A stretch of 13,988 bases of DNA from an uncultured Planctomycetaceae bacterium (GTDB lineage Bacteria; Planctomycetota; Planctomycetia; Pirellulales; Pirellulaceae). The stretch is from positions 1-13,988 of the forward strand of contig CAIYOB010001228.1 of assembly GCA_903927685.1 (NCBI GenBank), in the 5' to 3' direction. Made by a program: the position numbers and the translations under genes. Shown here in pieces: positions 11,899-13,988 of the stretch. How positions within the stretch are numbered: the stretch's first letter is position 1; each line of letters starts with the position of its first letter. The notes beneath the pieces were generated by a model. That model was not told the origin of the DNA. It searched no databases and saw nothing but the letters and a program-made list of their open reading frames with translations.

Positions 11899-13988
11899 TT
11901 ACTCGGCGTTTGCGCCGGAAGGGATCAACTTCGGGTAGTGTCGCAGGATAAGGGATTGCTCGTCGGTGGTCAATTCCGTGAGCGCGACGGGCTGGTCTTG
12001 CGGACGGGTGCCTTTTTGGTTGATGCGGTCCATGAGGCTCCAGTTGCGGGAGTGTTTGCCTGGTTCGGGGTCGGCCGGTTCCTTGGCCGGGAGATCGTAG
12101 CGCGTGAAATCGATCACCGTTGGCGTGGCGTTTTCCTTCCAGTTCCGCAGAAGGGCGAGGCGGAAATCCCGGTTCATGAACCAGCGGATTTCCTTGTCGG
12201 CTTCCGAGGCGCGGATGCCGCAGCCGCGGTGGACGAAACGATAGTCGAGTTTGTCATTGTTCCTGAAACGCGCACGCCAAAGTTCCCCGAACTCCCCCTG
12301 GGTGATGAGTCTGGTGTCGGGCCAGCGTTTGCGGATTTCGGTGAGCCAGAGCCGGAGTCCTTCCATGCCATTGCGGCCGCCATAGCCGTAGATCTTGCGG
12401 CCCTCGACCAGGCACATCTCCCAGCCGCAGGTCACCCAGGCGAAGCCGTTGTGCGCGAAGCCGTCGTCGAAATGGGTGGCGGTGGTGGCGAGCATCGCCT
12501 TGAGGCCGCGCTCGGTGCCCAGGTCGAGCAGCGTCTCGATGGGCCCGACGCCCTGGCGGCTGCGCCAACGCTCGCCATTGACAGTGCGTGCGCCGGGAAT
12601 CCGGGCGCAGAGAAAGTCTACGGTCCAGCCGTCGAGGTTGACGCAATCAATGAAGTCGTCCTGGCCGCGGGCGGGTTTGCAGAAGTGCTCGCGCGACGGG
12701 TAGTACGGGTAGCAGATGGAGCCCTCACCGTCGCCGTTATCCACGGCGTATTGGCTCCAGATGTTGCCCTGGCAGACGTGGATGCTTTCCTTCTCGGCGA
12801 GGTAGCGGAGGTTTTCGGCGGCGAGAAATCCGGCGACCACGCTCTTCGGGCGGTAGCCGTCGCCGACGATTTCGGAAACCCGCTGAAGCCCCTCGTGGAG
12901 GTCGCGATTCACCTGTTCGCGGGTGTTGTACATGTTGGCAAAGTAGGCGCCGGGGATGAACGTGATCTCGTCGCCGAACTGCTTGTGATAGGACACGACG
13001 AGACCGCGCAACTCGCCGTAGTCAGGCCGCGGATCATGGAGCGCCTGCCAACTAAACGCCCAAGTGACGCATGCACCCGGCCAAGCCTCAGCGATGGCCT
13101 CACGGAAGATGCGGGCCTCGCGCGGCGAATGGATGCTCGATTCATCCTCGCCCTCGACTTTGTCGCGAGTCACCTCGATCTGGTTGACCCGCACCACGGT
13201 GTTGAAGGTGAGGAAACGGTTGCCGAGTAATTGCAGTCCGCCCTCAGCTCGTGGAACCGCCCTGCCAACCTTAGCATCAGTCGAAGAATCTCCGGGCGTG
13301 ATCACCTGAACCGGCCCGAACAGCCCTGACCGCATCAACGGAGGAATCTGCGTGTAAACAGGCCGGGCCTTGCCGCGTGGAACACGGCCATAGCCGCTAT
13401 CGGAGGTCGGATCGGTTTGAATCCGGTCGAGGTTGCTGCGCGTGAAACGGCGCGACTCGGGCAGCAACGAATCGGCGTTCAACCGGTTGGCCCAGAGATT
13501 GCCCACCCGGATCTCCAACTGATTCGTGCCGGCCCGAACGGCCCCGGAAATCTCGATCCGATAGGGCGGCAACCACGCCAGCCCCAACCGCTTGCCATTG
13601 AGCGTAACCTCGGCGATTTCTGCCAGGTCGCCCAGTTGAAGGAACAACCTGCCCTTGTCAGCCAGCGAGCCGGGCAACTCGAACGACTTCCGATAGGTGG
13701 CGATGCCCGAGAAGGACCGAATCCCTTCATGGTCGGACTCGGTCCAGCTTTGCAGTTTCTCAAAGCTCGCCGTGCGCGGCGCGCCCCAGCCCTCGGGAAA
13801 CTCGACTTGCCATGGCCCGTCGAGAGTCAAGGCCACGGGAGTTTCGGCCGCAGGAAAGGTGTCGCGAGCGAGTGCGTCGAGATCATTGCCGGTGCCACCG
13901 CCCTTGCGAAACATGTCGGCGGCGGCTTGGGCGGGGGCCAGTGGGACGGGGCCAAGGGGGCCAGTCCGCGAAGGGCTGATGGGGAAGG
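11899..13988 (-). CDS. GH106/GH2-type sugar-binding tail fused to DUF3863/DUF3864-like domains, 5' end outside window
   Basis: The first ATG in the window is 13914 (671 aa), but the frame is open for 24 more codons to the right edge and the protein starts abruptly at a late domain, so the true start is probably beyond 13988. In 671-aa numbering, residues about 25-205 resemble the C-terminal beta-sandwich of GH106 alpha-L-rhamnosidase-type proteins: DGPWQVEF, TYRKSFELP, LQLGDLAEIAEVTLNGKRLG, LEIRVGNLWANRL and ending SGLFGPVQV. A linker (206-231) contains KVGRAVPRAEGG. From 233 on the sequence matches DUF3863/DUF3864 proteins: NTVVRVNQIEVTRD, ACVTWAFSWQALHD, PGAYFANMYNTREQVNRDLH, NLDGWTVDFL and HFDDGFAHNG. 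DUF3863 has no established activity; the many W, D, E and H in conserved blocks suggest a carbohydrate-active barrel, which is inference. The Gfo/Idh gene follows closely. Confidence 0.75.
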   Translation of the reverse strand, partial: FPISPSRTGPLGPVPLAPAQAAADMFRKGGGTGNDLDALARDTFPAAETPVALTLDGPWQVEFPEGWGAPRTASFEKLQSWTESDHEGIRSFSGIATYRKSFELPGSLADKGRLFLQLGDLAEIAEVTLNGKRLGLAWLPPYRIEISGAVRAGTNQLEIRVGNLWANRLNADSLLPESRRFTRSNLDRIQTDPTSDSGYGRVPRGKARPVYTQIPPLMRSGLFGPVQVITPGDSSTDAKVGRAVPRAEGGLQLLGNRFLTFNTVVRVNQIEVTRDKVEGEDESSIHSPREARIFREAIAEAWPGACVTWAFSWQALHDPRPDYGELRGLVVSYHKQFGDEITFIPGAYFANMYNTREQVNRDLHEGLQRVSEIVGDGYRPKSVVAGFLAAENLRYLAEKESIHVCQGNIWSQYAVDNGDGEGSICYPYYPSREHFCKPARGQDDFIDCVNLDGWTVDFLCARIPGARTVNGERWRSRQGVGPIETLLDLGTERGLKAMLATTATHFDDGFAHNGFAWVTCGWEMCLVEGRKIYGYGGRNGMEGLRLWLTEIRKRWPDTRLITQGEFGELWRARFRNNDKLDYRFVHRGCGIRASEADKEIRWFMNRDFRLALLRNWKENATPTVIDFTRYDLPAKEPADPEPGKHSRNWSLMDRINQKGTRPQDQPVALTELTTDEQSLILRHYPKLIPSGANAE

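Noticed and set aside
11725..13230. 501-codon plus-strand frame opposite the oxidoreductase and fusion genes
   Set aside because: High-GC antisense frame with Ala/Val/Glu-rich translation and no domains; the minus strand carries clear families over the same bases.

Overview
The window looks like a high-GC planctomycete chromosome segment. Four things point there: a secreted protein that begins with the LEPR-XLL-type motif LESRQLLA; membrane proteins with the N-terminal 'QFSLR' signature; an orphan csrA; and dispersed intergenic repeats that read as NPTRKRG and PKRQRVG when translated. This assignment comes from recognised sequence features, not from a database search.

Left part (1-5250) is mostly intact. 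On the minus strand lie the start of a large secreted PPC-domain protein (1-648, running off the left edge), an alpha/beta hydrolase (822-1997), a DUF4058 protein (2542-3348) and a two-gene membrane unit of a VWA/BatA-like protein with a two-TM partner (3411-5245, joined by a 4-nt overlap). csrA (2147-2353) is on the plus strand with a promoter-like sequence upstream. Downstream of it, three 36-nt-spaced repeat units fill the gap between convergent genes.

Middle part (5250-8718) is a decayed accessory stretch on the plus strand. It holds a promoter, a 16-codon ORF with a strong ribosome binding site, a long inverted repeat, a pseudopilin-like C-terminal remnant, two broken QFSLR-type membrane genes, a zinc-ribbon membrane protein missing one expected cysteine, and a toxin-antitoxin pair. 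The excisionase-type HTH antitoxin is intact. The PIN toxin has two single-base deletions, one of them inside the codon for its first catalytic aspartate. I count about five one-base frame breaks in 2.5 kb, so this is either real gene decay or local consensus error.

Right part (8719-13988). A complete 1.585-kb insertion sequence (15-bp perfect terminal inverted repeats, 483-aa DDE transposase) sits one base from a 55-codon secreted-protein ORF. Next to it is a minus-strand operon with a Tat-exported Gfo/Idh/MocA oxidoreductase (10479-11885). Upstream of that is a long protein running off the right edge that joins a GH106/GH2-type sugar-binding tail to DUF3863/DUF3864-like domains. This looks like an extracytoplasmic carbohydrate-processing locus.

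I see no rRNA, tRNA or CRISPR array. The points most worth following are the glycosidase-tail/DUF3863 fusion with a repeat-like linker, the toxin broken at its active site beside a live antitoxin, and a hairpin in the IS that would hide the transposase ribosome binding site.
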